Source of the DNA: an uncultured Collinsella sp.
Lineage (GTDB): Bacteria > Actinomycetota > Coriobacteriia > Coriobacteriales > Coriobacteriaceae
NCBI GenBank assembly: GCA_900541875.1
Contig: UQLF01000010.1
Coordinates: 24,053-88,052, forward strand
Direction: 5' to 3'
DNA length: 64,000 bases
Part shown: in pieces, positions 8,068 to 16,363 of the stretch
Numbering within the stretch: position 1 is the first letter of the stretch
Layout: the number at the start of each line of letters is the position of its first letter
Made by a program: the position numbers and the translations under genes
Notes under the pieces: generated by a model
What the model saw: the letters and a program-made list of their open reading frames with translations, nothing else
Told to the model about the DNA's origin: nothing
Databases searched by the model: none

Positions 8068-9369
8068 ATGGATCAAACGCAGACGAGCAACGACGCTCCC
8101 CTGCCCACGCAAAGCACTCCCCAACCGAAGCAAATGACCGTTTCACCTGCACAAAAACCCCTAGTAACCATTGTGCACGCATCGGTTGGATCGGGCCACA
8201 AAGCCGCCGCCAACGCGATTGCACAAGCATTTGATCTTATCCGCGGCACCAAGGGAATCCCTGAGGATGTTGAGATCGAAGTCCTGGATATCCTCGATTT
8301 TGGACGCATTAGGTTCGATGGTAATAAAACAGCAGCTTCGTTTACCGGCGCCACGCGCCCCATATATGACCTAACCTGGCGATATACGTTTACGGGACAT
8401 CTGCTCTGGGGCGGCGGCACGGCATGGTCACGCATCATGTTTCCCGCATTTAACGAATACGTTCGGACTCGTAGGCCCATTGCCGTGGTCGCCACGCATA
8501 TCACGGCAGCCAACGTTGCCGTCGGCGCCCGCGTCATCACGGGTATCGATTACCCGGTCATCTGCGTACCAACAGACTATGAAGTCGAAGGCTTTTGGCC
8601 CCACAAGGACACCGACCTGTTCTGCGTAGCCAACGAATTTATGGCCGAGACACTTCGCCCCCGTAAAGTTCCCGAGACCAAAATCCGCATTACAGGCATC
8701 CCCATTCGCGCCGGGTTTGATACGGACTACAATCGCGAGGAAGAACTCGAGAAGTTCAATCTCCCCGCTGACAAGACCGTTGTGTTGGTGATGGCCGGTG
8801 CCAGTTTGCCTCAACCGTACGTTCGCTTTCGCGCGGAGATGGATCGCACTCTCCCCTTCCTGCGCAGCTTCGAGGACATGCACTTTGTCTTTTTGCCGGG
8901 CAAGGATGAGGAATACGCCACCCGCCTCAAGACGCTCTTCGATGCCATGAAGCTCGAAAACGTCACAGTTCTGGACTACGTGGACGACATGGCAGCCCTC
9001 ATGCACGGCTGCGACCTGGCAATCCTCAAATCGGGCGGACTCACAGTCACCGAGTGCCTATGCGCGCATCTGCCGATGATCCTGCTGGGCAAATCATACG
9101 GTCAGGAAAAGGCCAACACCACGATGCTCACCGGCATGGGCGCCAGCATGCATGTCACCACCGCACGAGAACTCATCGTAACCCTACGTCACTTGCACGA
9201 CCATCCCGAATCACTCAAAGCCCTACTCATCAACGGCGAAGTCCTGCGCCGCCCCCACGCAGCCGAAGACATAGCCATCGCAACCATGGAGCTTACGGGC
9301 AAGCCCCAAAAGCGCAAACGAGCCTTCTGCCGCTTCTACTGGGGCGGAAAACCTGCTCATATCAGGTAG
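8068..9369 (+). CDS. Glycolipid glycosyltransferase (MGDG synthase / UgtP-like)
   Basis: 433 aa, predicted GT-B glycosyltransferase that adds a sugar from a nucleotide sugar to diacylglycerol at the cytoplasmic membrane face. The N-terminal acceptor motif HASVGSGHKAAANAIAQAF (after about residue 35) is diagnostic of the MGDG-synthase/UgtP family. The donor-binding segment LKSGGLTVTECL (about 325-336) is in the C-terminal half. No transmembrane helix is seen; membrane contact is probably peripheral. ATG at 8068 follows GGGGAG. The 3' end faces convergent dut across a hairpin-rich intergenic region. Sugar and number of residues added cannot be told. Confidence 0.85.
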   Translation: MDQTQTSNDAPLPTQSTPQPKQMTVSPAQKPLVTIVHASVGSGHKAAANAIAQAFDLIRGTKGIPEDVEIEVLDILDFGRIRFDGNKTAASFTGATRPIYDLTWRYTFTGHLLWGGGTAWSRIMFPAFNEYVRTRRPIAVVATHITAANVAVGARVITGIDYPVICVPTDYEVEGFWPHKDTDLFCVANEFMAETLRPRKVPETKIRITGIPIRAGFDTDYNREEELEKFNLPADKTVVLVMAGASLPQPYVRFRAEMDRTLPFLRSFEDMHFVFLPGKDEEYATRLKTLFDAMKLENVTVLDYVDDMAALMHGCDLAILKSGGLTVTECLCAHLPMILLGKSYGQEKANTTMLTGMGASMHVTTARELIVTLRHLHDHPESLKALLINGEVLRRPHAAEDIAIATMELTGKPQKRKRAFCRFYWGGKPAHIR

Positions 9370-9400
9370 ACGAAAGTCCGCTGCTCAGTGGGAGCCGCCC

Positions 9401-9430
9401 ATATATCATTCCATGCTCAAACATTCTCGC
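9401..9430 (+). repeat. Half copy of the hairpin element
   Basis: It carries ATATATCATTCCA followed by TGCTCAAACATTCTCGC, as in the two full copies, but lacks the right half and the closing arm. Confidence 0.7.
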
Positions 9431-9447
9431 GGGGCGCTCGCATCCCT

Positions 9448-9545
9448 CCCGCCCACCTCTCACACATATCATTCCATGCTCAAACATTCTCGCTTCGCTC
9501 GCTGCGAAACTGCGCGTGGAACGATATGTGTGAGAAGCGGGCGGG
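9448..9545 (+). repeat. Long hairpin element, copy A
   Basis: Arms 9448-9476 and 9517-9545 are reverse complements at 26 of 29 positions. The 40-nt core (9477-9516) starts TGCTCAAACATTCTCGC and ends GCGAAACTGCGCG. Confidence 0.85.
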
Positions 9546-9585
9546 CGTCTACTCGCTTGAAAACAATAATCAATCTTTCTGATAT

Positions 9586-9624
9586 GCAGATGCGACAAAG
9601 AAGCAATCCCTTTGCCGCATCTGC
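9586..9624. repeat. 15-bp-stem hairpin, possible terminator
   Basis: GCAGATGCGACAAAG (9586-9600) pairs with 9610-9624 at 14 of 15 positions, around a 9-nt loop. No T tract follows on either strand, so termination is uncertain. Confidence 0.5.
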
Positions 9625-9703
9625 TAACTGCAATTAATTACTTTGGTTCACCTTTGCAGCTTCTAATATGAGGATCCGGCGCAGCTGGCAGTGCGTAAAC
9701 GCA

Positions 9704-9805
9704 GCTGACCGGCCCGACCGCCTATATATCGTCCCACGCGCAGTTTCGCAGCGAAGCGAGAATGTTTGAGCATGGGATGATATATAGGCGGTCGGGCCGG
9801 TCAGC
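9704..9805 (-). repeat. Long hairpin element, copy B (inverted relative to copy A)
   Basis: Arms 9704-9736 and 9773-9805 are reverse complements at 32 of 33 positions. The 36-nt core (9737-9772) is the reverse complement of the copy A core minus 4 nt. The outer arm sequence is unrelated to that of copy A. It lies right after the dut stop and may also terminate dut. Confidence 0.85.
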
Positions 9806-9822
9806 GGACAGTACGTAAATGA

Positions 9823-10266
9823 CTAGGCTACGCCGCTGGAGCCGAAGCCTCCGTTGCCTCGGTCGGTTTCGTCTAGTTCTTCTACTTCTACGAGGTTGAC
9901 CGTAGGGACTTCTTGGATGACGAGTTGGGCTATGCGGTCGCCTTTGTTGATTTGGATATTGTTGGAGGGATCCAGGTTGATGAGGATAACCCTGAGTTCT
10001 CCTCGGTAGTGGGCGTCGATGAGGCCCGGCGTGTTGACTATAGACAGGCCCTGCTTGATGGCCAAACCGCTGCGCGGCTGGACGAAGCCGGCGTAGCCGT
10101 CGGGCAGGGCGATGGCCAGCCCAGTAGAGACCAGACGACGTTCGAAGGGCTTCAGAACGCAGTCCTCGTTGGAGCGCAAATCCAAGCCGGCATCGGCGGG
10201 ATGGGCGTATTTGGGAAGCTCGACGGTGGGGTCGAGACGCTTTATGTTGACGGTAATGTTGGACAT
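9823..10266 (-). CDS. dut: Deoxyuridine 5'-triphosphate nucleotidohydrolase
   Basis: Hydrolyses dUTP to dUMP and pyrophosphate, keeping uracil out of DNA and supplying dTMP synthesis. 147 aa with the five trimeric dUTPase motifs: HPADAGLDLRS near the start, PRSGLAIKQG, NTPGLIDAHYRGEL with the catalytic Asp, GDRIAQLV, and the C-terminal GNGGFGSSG flap. Its Shine-Dalgarno lies inside the end of nrdR, 4 nt upstream, so the two are likely co-translated. Confidence 0.95.
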   Translation of the reverse strand: MSNITVNIKRLDPTVELPKYAHPADAGLDLRSNEDCVLKPFERRLVSTGLAIALPDGYAGFVQPRSGLAIKQGLSIVNTPGLIDAHYRGELRVILINLDPSNNIQINKGDRIAQLVIQEVPTVNLVEVEELDETDRGNGGFGSSGVA

Positions 10267-10270
10267 GGAA

Positions 10271-10714
10271 TCACCTTAGCTTGTCGAGCTCTTGCAGAAA
10301 CTCATCGACGTCTTTGAAATCGCGGTAGACCGAGGCAAAGCGGATGTAAGCCACCTTGTCGATCTTGGCCAAGCGCTTGAGCACCATGTCACCCAACTCA
10401 TGGGACGTGACGGCCGTCAGCGTGCGAGAGCGCAGCTCGACCTCGATGTCGTCGATAATCTCATTGAGCTTCTTAGTGTCGATATCGCGCTTGATGGTGG
10501 CGCGCATCAAGCCGACGAGCAGCTTATTGCGATCGAACCGCTGCTTGGTTCCGTCCGACTTAATGACCTCAATTGGGTCTTCGCATCGCTCGAACGTTGT
10601 AAAGCGGTAGTTACACGAGCAACATTCGCGACGGCGCTTAATGGTGTTATTTGACTCCTGCATACGGGAATCAACGACGCGGGTATGTGCCTTGCCGCAT
10701 TTGGGACAGCGCAT
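10271..10714 (-). CDS. nrdR: Transcriptional repressor NrdR
   Basis: 147-aa zinc-ribbon/ATP-cone repressor of ribonucleotide reductase genes. The zinc ribbon uses C3/C6 and C31/C34 and the ATP cone covers about 46-136 (IEVIKSDGTKQRFDRNKL). GAGGAGG precedes the ATG. It lies between a LysM gene and dut, downstream of divergent lexA. The lexA / LysM / nrdR arrangement is also found in mycobacteria (Rv2720-Rv2719c-Rv2718c). Confidence 0.95.
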   Translation of the reverse strand: MRCPKCGKAHTRVVDSRMQESNNTIKRRRECCSCNYRFTTFERCEDPIEVIKSDGTKQRFDRNKLLVGLMRATIKRDIDTKKLNEIIDDIEVELRSRTLTAVTSHELGDMVLKRLAKIDKVAYIRFASVYRDFKDVDEFLQELDKLR

Positions 10715-10765
10715 GGTACCTCCTCTTAAACGATAACAAGGGTACCATGCGCAGCGCGATAATGA

Positions 10766-11218
10766 TTACGAACGAGCAGGAACCTTAAGATGCGCACCGG
10801 CGGCGAGCGAACCATGCTCCAGATGATTGACGTTACGGATCATGTCGGAAGTCTCTTGCGTGGAAAGGCCTTCGATTGGATATTCCTCGGCAAGCGACCA
10901 AAGAGAATCACCAGACTGAACGCGAATGGTCTCGTAGGTAACGTTGGAAACAGACTCGGCATACGCGGCGTGACGAGCGCTAAAGACCGACGTAGCGAGG
11001 ACAAAGAAGAGCGTAAGCGCAACGGCAACGGCGACAATCGTCGGAACCTTCAGGGCAACGCGGGCCGGCGCGACTACAGCCTGCTGATTGCGAGCAGACT
11101 TTACGGTCAAAGGCTGAAAGCCGGAGCGGCCACCCCGAACAACCGTAAAAGTGGGTTCTGCAGGCGTCTCGAGCTTAAGGGCGAGGTTTCCCTGGACCAT
11201 ATTCGTTGCGTTCATCAT
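10766..11218 (-). CDS. LysM membrane protein, SOS division-inhibitor-like (ChiZ/DivS/YneA type)
   Basis: 150 aa. A basic cytoplasmic N-terminus (1-55), one membrane helix (about 56-82) and an extracytoplasmic LysM domain (about 96-147; IRVQSGDSLWSLAEEYP) that should bind peptidoglycan. The gene is divergent from lexA, with three LexA boxes between them. This is the position of mycobacterial ChiZ, corynebacterial DivS and Bacillus YneA, which halt division during the SOS response. Function is inferred from position and topology. ATGs at 11218 and 11215 are both possible; the second has better spacing to the upstream AGGAG. Confidence 0.8.
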   Translation of the reverse strand: MMNATNMVQGNLALKLETPAEPTFTVVRGGRSGFQPLTVKSARNQQAVVAPARVALKVPTIVAVAVALTLFFVLATSVFSARHAAYAESVSNVTYETIRVQSGDSLWSLAEEYPIEGLSTQETSDMIRNVNHLEHGSLAAGAHLKVPARS

Positions 11219-11285
11219 GTTCTCCTCTCGCGTGTTTTGCTGAGAACAGTTTTATCAAGCCGCGCGGACAAAAATGTCTAGCGCG

Positions 11286-11355
11286 AGAACGAATGTTCGG
11301 TTATTATTATCTTCGAACAGTTGTTCCTGTCAAGCAAAATTCGAACATTTGTTTG
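11286..11355. promoter_or_regulatory. Three LexA (SOS) boxes in the lexA / LysM divergent promoter
   Basis: AGAACGAATGTTCG (11286-11299), CGAACAGTTGTTCC (11314-11327) and CGAACATTTGTTTG (11342-11355) match the Gram-positive/actinobacterial consensus CGAAC-N4-GTTCG. They are spaced 28 bp apart. The last one ends 23 bp before the lexA ATG. Confidence 0.9.
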
Positions 11356-11378
11356 ACATGGGTAGAGAGGATGCCCTG

Positions 11379-12023
11379 ATGGCTCGCAAAATTACCAAGC
11401 GTCAGCAGCAAATTTACGACTTCATCAAGGAATATCAGCAGGAGAAGGGTTATCCGCCCAGCGTGCGCGAGATGGCTTCTGCCGTGGGCCTTTCCTCCCC
11501 CAGCACCGTGCACGCCCATCTATCTGCCCTGGAGGCGCGCGGGCTACTCAAGCGCGATGCCACCAAACCGCGCGCCCTGGAACTCTTTAACGAGGACGGT
11601 TCCTCTGTCTCAATTTCTAAATCTGACGAGCCCACCGCACCTCGCGGAACGGTCTCGCTACCGCTCGTTGGTCGCGTAGCGGCCGGGATTCCCATTCTGG
11701 CCGAGCAGAATATCGAAGACACTTTTACTATCCCGACCGAAATCGCTACCGATCAGGGTTCCTTTATCCTTGAGGTGCATGGGAGCTCAATGATCAATGT
11801 CGGCATCTTCAATGGCGATTACATCATCGTCCGTGAACAAAAGAGTGCCATGAACGGCGAAATCGTCGTGGCCATGATTGATGGTTCAGCGACCGTCAAG
11901 ACGTTCTACAAGGAGCAGGGACGCGTACGCCTGCAGCCTGAGAATGACACCATGGAGCCTATCTATGCAACGAATCCCGTTATCTTGGGCAAAGTCGTCG
12001 GCTTGATGCGCCGGTTCTCGTAA
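11379..12023 (+). CDS. lexA: SOS repressor LexA
   Basis: 214-aa dimeric repressor that self-cleaves when RecA filaments form. The N-terminal winged helix covers residues 1-70 (PPSVREMASAVGLSSPSTV). The cleavage site is A102-G103 (GRVAAGIP), the catalytic Ser is S137 (HGSSM) and the general-base Lys is K174 (TVKTF). ATG at 11379 follows AGAGAGG; two earlier in-frame ATGs at 11358 and 11371-region context are less well placed. Three LexA boxes just upstream indicate autoregulation. Its stop overlaps the next start by one base. Confidence 0.96.
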   Translation: MARKITKRQQQIYDFIKEYQQEKGYPPSVREMASAVGLSSPSTVHAHLSALEARGLLKRDATKPRALELFNEDGSSVSISKSDEPTAPRGTVSLPLVGRVAAGIPILAEQNIEDTFTIPTEIATDQGSFILEVHGSSMINVGIFNGDYIIVREQKSAMNGEIVVAMIDGSATVKTFYKEQGRVRLQPENDTMEPIYATNPVILGKVVGLMRRFS

Positions 12024-12727
12024 TGCAAAAACGCATCACCATCTTTGATACCGTCCGCGGGTTTACGATGATTTCAATGGCAGGTTTTCACGCTTGCTAC
12101 GATCTCGCCTACATGTACGACTGGGATATGCCCTGGTTTACCCAGACTGTCTTTCAAGACATCTGGCGCGCCAGCATCAGCTGGGTATTTTTGTTTATCG
12201 CGGGTTGGATGTGCACGCTCTCACGCAACAATGCTAAACGAGCGGCCAAGTACGCTGCCGCAGCTTTGGTCGTCTGGATTGCAACAACGCTCGTATCAGT
12301 CGACGATTCAGTGAACTTTGGCATCATTTATTGCATGGCGGCGTGCACTGCCATTATTGCGCTCGCGCGCACGGTTCTCGATAGGGTGCCGACAGTATGG
12401 GGTATAACGATTTGCCTCATACTCTTTGCCTGTACCTGGAGCATTCCTAAAGCGGTCTACCCTATCCCCTATCTAGCTTGGCTGGGGTTCCCAAGTCCAG
12501 ACTTTGTCTCCGGTGATTACTATCCACTCATCCCATTCTTTTTTATGTACCTCACAGGCTTCTTTGCCGCCCACGCCGCACAGAAATCAAGCCGCGAGGC
12601 GCCAGCATGGTCCTATGAGAATCCCGTTCCGGCGCTCGCAAGCCTCGGACGCCATGCGCTGCCGTTCTACCTGCTGCATCAGCCCATTATCTTGGGCGTG
12701 CTGGAGCTGATTTACTCTGTTCGATAA
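12023..12727 (+). CDS. DUF1624 heparan-alpha-glucosaminide N-acetyltransferase-like membrane protein
   Basis: 234 aa with about seven hydrophobic segments. The N-terminus RITIFDTVRGFTMISMAGFH and the C-terminal GRHALPFYLLHQP are typical of the DUF1624/HGSNAT acyltransferase superfamily, which moves acyl groups across membranes. The substrate is unknown. Its ATG overlaps the lexA stop (TAATG), so it is in the SOS-controlled transcript, which is worth noting. The 3' end overlaps convergent hflX by 16 bp, leaving no room for a terminator between them. Confidence 0.78.
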   Translation: MQKRITIFDTVRGFTMISMAGFHACYDLAYMYDWDMPWFTQTVFQDIWRASISWVFLFIAGWMCTLSRNNAKRAAKYAAAALVVWIATTLVSVDDSVNFGIIYCMAACTAIIALARTVLDRVPTVWGITICLILFACTWSIPKAVYPIPYLAWLGFPSPDFVSGDYYPLIPFFFMYLTGFFAAHAAQKSSREAPAWSYENPVPALASLGRHALPFYLLHQPIILGVLELIYSVR

Positions 12728-14001
12728 CGCTGGAGACGCGGTGCGATACGAGCCGGAAGCTTTGCCACAATACGAACGCCGTCCTCAAGGTATTCCTCAT
12801 GCAGGAGGGTTCCCTGTTCATGCACGAGCGTGATGAGCGCACCTTCACGATACGGAATGTCGGCTGAAAGCAGTACATCGGTGGCAGCTGCCTCGCGGGC
12901 GATGCGATCGACGAGATCGTCGAGCCCCTCGCCCGTTTGGGCCGAGAACAGAACAGCTTCGGGATAACGACGACGGAAACTCAATCGATCAACGCTATCG
13001 AGAAGATCGATTTTATTGAACACCGTAAGCGTCAAACGCTCGCCGGCACCGATCTCATCAAGCACACGGTCGACAGCCTCCAGCTGCCGCTCATAGTCCT
13101 CGTCAGACGCATCTACGACTTTGAGAATTAGATCGGCACCCAACACCTCGGACAGTGTCGATTTAAAGGCATCGACCAGACCATGCGGCAGCTTTTGAAT
13201 AAAGCCGACGGTATCGGTGATCGTCATGCCGCGACCGCCGGGCAGGCGATACGAACGCGTCGTCGGGTCGAGCGTAGCAAACAACTTGTCCTGCGAAAGT
13301 ACCGTAGAGCCGGTCAGGCGATTGAGCAACGTCGATTTACCGGCATTGGTATAACCGGCTAACGCGACGCGAAACGCCGGTGACTCAATGCGGCTCTTGG
13401 ACTGGACATCGCGACGCTGTTCAACCTGCTTAAGCTCACGACGAAGCGCGGCAATCTTATTACGAATGAGGCGACGGTCGACCTCGAGCTGACTTTCACC
13501 CTGACCAAAGCGTGAGCCGATGCCGCCGCGCGTCTGCTCTTTGGCGAGATGGCTCCACATGCCACGCAGACGAGGCAACAGATATTGAAGCTGTGCCAGC
13601 TGTACCTGTAGGCGTCCCTCACGCGTCTGAGCATGCAGGCCAAAGATATCCAAGATCAGTGCCGTACGATCGATGATCTTTACCGGCTCGCCCACCGCTT
13701 TCTCCAAATAGGATTGCTGCGAGGGCGTCAGGTCGTCGTCAAAAATAACGACATCGGCATCCATGCGATGCACCAGGCCGCACAGCTCTTCAACCTTACC
13801 GGAACCGATAAACGATTTAGGATACGGCTTTACCAAACGCTGAGACAAGCGAGCCACGCACTGGGCACCAGCCGTATGGGCAAGGCGCTCCAGCTCATCG
13901 AGCGATCGATCGAGTGGCCATGCATTGTCGCGCCACTCAACACCAACCAAAATGGCACGCTCGGGCTCGGGCGACGTGGGAACAAGGGGAAAACGGGCCA
14001 T
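12712..14001 (-). CDS. hflX: Ribosome-associated GTPase HflX
   Basis: 429-aa GTPase that splits stalled ribosomes. The N-terminal HflX domain ends in the Gly-rich GIGSRFGQGES (160-170) and a coiled coil. The G domain then has G1 GYTNAGKST (216-224), G3 DTVGF and G4 NKID. The start overlaps the miaA stop by one base (TAATG). It is the last gene of the long minus-strand run and collides with the DUF1624 gene. Confidence 0.95.
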   Translation of the reverse strand: MARFPLVPTSPEPERAILVGVEWRDNAWPLDRSLDELERLAHTAGAQCVARLSQRLVKPYPKSFIGSGKVEELCGLVHRMDADVVIFDDDLTPSQQSYLEKAVGEPVKIIDRTALILDIFGLHAQTREGRLQVQLAQLQYLLPRLRGMWSHLAKEQTRGGIGSRFGQGESQLEVDRRLIRNKIAALRRELKQVEQRRDVQSKSRIESPAFRVALAGYTNAGKSTLLNRLTGSTVLSQDKLFATLDPTTRSYRLPGGRGMTITDTVGFIQKLPHGLVDAFKSTLSEVLGADLILKVVDASDEDYERQLEAVDRVLDEIGAGERLTLTVFNKIDLLDSVDRLSFRRRYPEAVLFSAQTGEGLDDLVDRIAREAAATDVLLSADIPYREGALITLVHEQGTLLHEEYLEDGVRIVAKLPARIAPRLQRYRTE

Positions 14002-14939
14002 TAGGCAGCCTCAATACGATGCAGGATATCAGCAACGACCTCATCGATCGTACATTCATCCATATCAAACCACACGATACGGTCATCGCGCTTAAACCAC
14101 GAAAGCTGACGCTTGGCATAACGACGCGAACGCATCTTGATGAGTTCGCGAGCCTCATCCATGCTCATCACACCATTGAAAGCATCGATGATCTCTTTAT
14201 AGCCAATTGCCTGCATCGACGTCAGGGCATCTACCAGCCCCTGGCCCATAAGACCGCGGACCTCATCGACAAGACCCTGCTCAAACATCAGATCGACGCG
14301 CAGATTAATGCGCTCGTAGAGCACCTCGCGATTACGCGTCAGACCAAACCACAGAGCGTGATAATGCTCGCGCGGAACACTAAACTGCGACTTTTGCTGC
14401 GCGTAGGAGATACCATCATCATGCATCTCGAGCGCACGAATCACACGGCGCACGTTATGGGGATGAATAACAGCAGCAGATTCTGGGTCGCGCTCGGCAA
14501 GCAGGGCATGCAGTTCTTCCTCGCCAATACGCTCGACAAGCTCCTGATAGCCCGCACGGCGATCGTCCTCAAGTTCACCCGAGGGAAAGTCCATCTCATC
14601 GAGGGCGGCCTTGAGATACAGCCCCGTACCCCCGCAAAACACCGGCAGGCGGCCCTCGCCAAACAAGCGCTCAACATGCGCGCGAGCGTCAGCCTGATAA
14701 AGCGCAGCAGAATATGCCACACCCGGCTCTACAATGTCGACAAGACGCAGCGGCGCCGTACACTCATCGGGCGCCATCTTTGCGGTACCGATGTCCATGC
14801 CGCGATAGATTTGCATCGCATCGCACGACAGCACTTCGGACGAAAGACGAGCTGCCAAACGGTCGGCAACATCACTCTTACCAACCGCTGTCGGACCGAC
14901 GATCGCAACGGCGGAAAGACCTGCCCTGGGAGAAACCAT
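14001..14939 (-). CDS. miaA: tRNA dimethylallyltransferase MiaA
   Basis: Transfers dimethylallyl to A37 of tRNAs reading UNN codons, giving i6A. 312 aa. The P-loop GPTAVGKS lies at 15-22. The conserved DAMQIYRGMDIGTAK segment follows, and GGTGLYLKA is in the middle. The product is the substrate of MiaB, encoded immediately upstream, whose stop overlaps this start (TAATG). Confidence 0.95.
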   Translation of the reverse strand: MVSPRAGLSAVAIVGPTAVGKSDVADRLAARLSSEVLSCDAMQIYRGMDIGTAKMAPDECTAPLRLVDIVEPGVAYSAALYQADARAHVERLFGEGRLPVFCGGTGLYLKAALDEMDFPSGELEDDRRAGYQELVERIGEEELHALLAERDPESAAVIHPHNVRRVIRALEMHDDGISYAQQKSQFSVPREHYHALWFGLTRNREVLYERINLRVDLMFEQGLVDEVRGLMGQGLVDALTSMQAIGYKEIIDAFNGVMSMDEARELIKMRSRRYAKRQLSWFKRDDRIVWFDMDECTIDEVVADILHRIEAA

Positions 14940-16315
14940 TAGCGCGGCTCGCCCACAACGGAGCCGGACAAATACCAGGTCTTGGCAATGTCAACGTCAA
15001 CATCAACGATCTTGCCAACAAGCTGATCAATGCTGTAACCCTCGGGGATAGGCGCATGCACGGTCTGATTCTTGGGACTCTTGCCCAGCAGGACCGCGTC
15101 GTTCTTTTTACTCGTTCCCTCAATGAGCGCCGGCACCACAGTATGAAGCTCACCCTGGTTATACTCGTGAGCCGTAGTCTCGATAACCTTAACCAGGCGG
15201 TTGAAACGCTCGAGAATAACCTCATGCGGCGTGGGATCGTCAATCTCTGCGGCCGGAGTACCGGCGCGCTTGGAATAGATAAAGGTATAGGCCTGAGCAT
15301 AGCGGACCGTCTCGGCAAGTGAGAGCGTCTGCTCGAAGTCTTCTTCAGTCTCGCCCGGAAAGCCAACGATAATGTCGGTCGAGAGCGCGATATCGGGCAT
15401 GCGGTTGCGGATGCGATCGACCAGGCCCAGATAATCCTCGCGCGTATAGCGGCGATTCATCTCTTTAAGAATGCGCGTCGAACCTGACTGGACGGCCAGG
15501 TGCAGCTGCGGCATAACGGCAGGCGTCTCGGCCATGGCGTCGATGGTCTCGGGCAGCAGGTCCTTGGGATGCGAAGACGTAAAGAAGATGCGTTCCACAC
15601 CCGTATCGCCCACGGCACGCAGCAAATCGGCAAAACGCGGCTTGCCAAACAGATCGCGACCATATGAGTTAACGTTTTGGCCCAACAGTGTGATCTCGCG
15701 CACGCCCTGGCGCACCAAACCGGTCACCTCGTCGACAATCTCCTCGAAGGGGCGGCTCTTTTCGCGACCGCGCACGTACGGCACGATGCAATAGGTGCAG
15801 AAATTATTGCAGCCCGTCATGATGGGCACCCAGGCGTGATACTGGGTCTCGCGATGCCACGGCATGCTCATGGCATCCGTATTCTCATGCTCATTGGTGC
15901 GGATATGACGCTTACCGTCCAGGAACGCCTCGGCAATGAGCTCGGCCACATGTGCGATGGAATGCGTGCCAAAGATGACATTGACGTTATCGACGTTGGT
16001 GAGCAGGCCCTCACCATCACGCTGCGCGATACAGCCACCCACGGCAACCACGCGCTTGCCCGAAGGCGAAGGCGGCAGGCTTTTGCAGGAATTGCACTGA
16101 CCGTACAGGCGAGTATCGGCGGCCTCGCGCACGCAGCATGTCATGAAGACAACAATATCGGCATGCTCGGGATCGAGCGCCATGAGGCAACCATACGAAT
16201 CGAGCAGACCGCTCACGCGCTCAGAGTCGTGCTGATTCATCTGGCAGCCAAAGGTGCGGATAAAGTAGGTTTTACCGGCAACAATATCGCGTACGGAACG
16301 CTGGTCCATGTGCAT
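14939..16315 (-). CDS. miaB: tRNA-2-methylthio-N6-dimethylallyladenosine synthase MiaB
   Basis: 458-aa radical-SAM enzyme that adds a methylthio group to i6A37. An N-terminal MTTase domain holds three Cys for an auxiliary 4Fe-4S cluster (TFGCQMNQHDSERV). The radical-SAM CxxxCxxC (CNNFCTYC) is near residue 170 and a C-terminal TRAM domain is present. Two close ATGs (16315, 16309) are possible. It is directly upstream of miaA, with spoVS 48 bp before it. It is one of three methylthiotransferases in this window. Confidence 0.95.
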   Translation of the reverse strand: MHMDQRSVRDIVAGKTYFIRTFGCQMNQHDSERVSGLLDSYGCLMALDPEHADIVVFMTCCVREAADTRLYGQCNSCKSLPPSPSGKRVVAVGGCIAQRDGEGLLTNVDNVNVIFGTHSIAHVAELIAEAFLDGKRHIRTNEHENTDAMSMPWHRETQYHAWVPIMTGCNNFCTYCIVPYVRGREKSRPFEEIVDEVTGLVRQGVREITLLGQNVNSYGRDLFGKPRFADLLRAVGDTGVERIFFTSSHPKDLLPETIDAMAETPAVMPQLHLAVQSGSTRILKEMNRRYTREDYLGLVDRIRNRMPDIALSTDIIVGFPGETEEDFEQTLSLAETVRYAQAYTFIYSKRAGTPAAEIDDPTPHEVILERFNRLVKVIETTAHEYNQGELHTVVPALIEGTSKKNDAVLLGKSPKNQTVHAPIPEGYSIDQLVGKIVDVDVDIAKTWYLSGSVVGEPR

Positions 16316-16363
16316 AAGTCCTAACGATGGAGAGAGGGGGAGGCGAATCGAGGCAAGCAGAAG

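Larger units (their letters stand above)
9370..9822. other. 453-bp intergenic region between convergent genes, rich in hairpins
   Basis: Short open frames here are overlaid on inverted repeats and are not believable genes. It contains one half-element (9401-9430), two complete long hairpins with a common core (9448-9545 and 9704-9805) and a separate 15-bp-stem hairpin (9586-9624). Confidence 0.7.

Noticed and set aside
9054..9533. Plus-strand open frame of 159 codons spanning the glycosyltransferase end and hairpins
   Set aside because: It starts inside the glycosyltransferase gene in another frame and its tail is translated inverted repeat.
9401..9545. Possible CRISPR repeats (two copies of a 27-30-nt sequence)
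   Set aside because: Only two direct copies, irregular spacing, an inverted third copy, and a hairpin structure; no cas genes.
11241..11256. GAACAGTTTTATC as a fourth LexA box
   Set aside because: Only the GAAC half matches; the GTTC half is missing.
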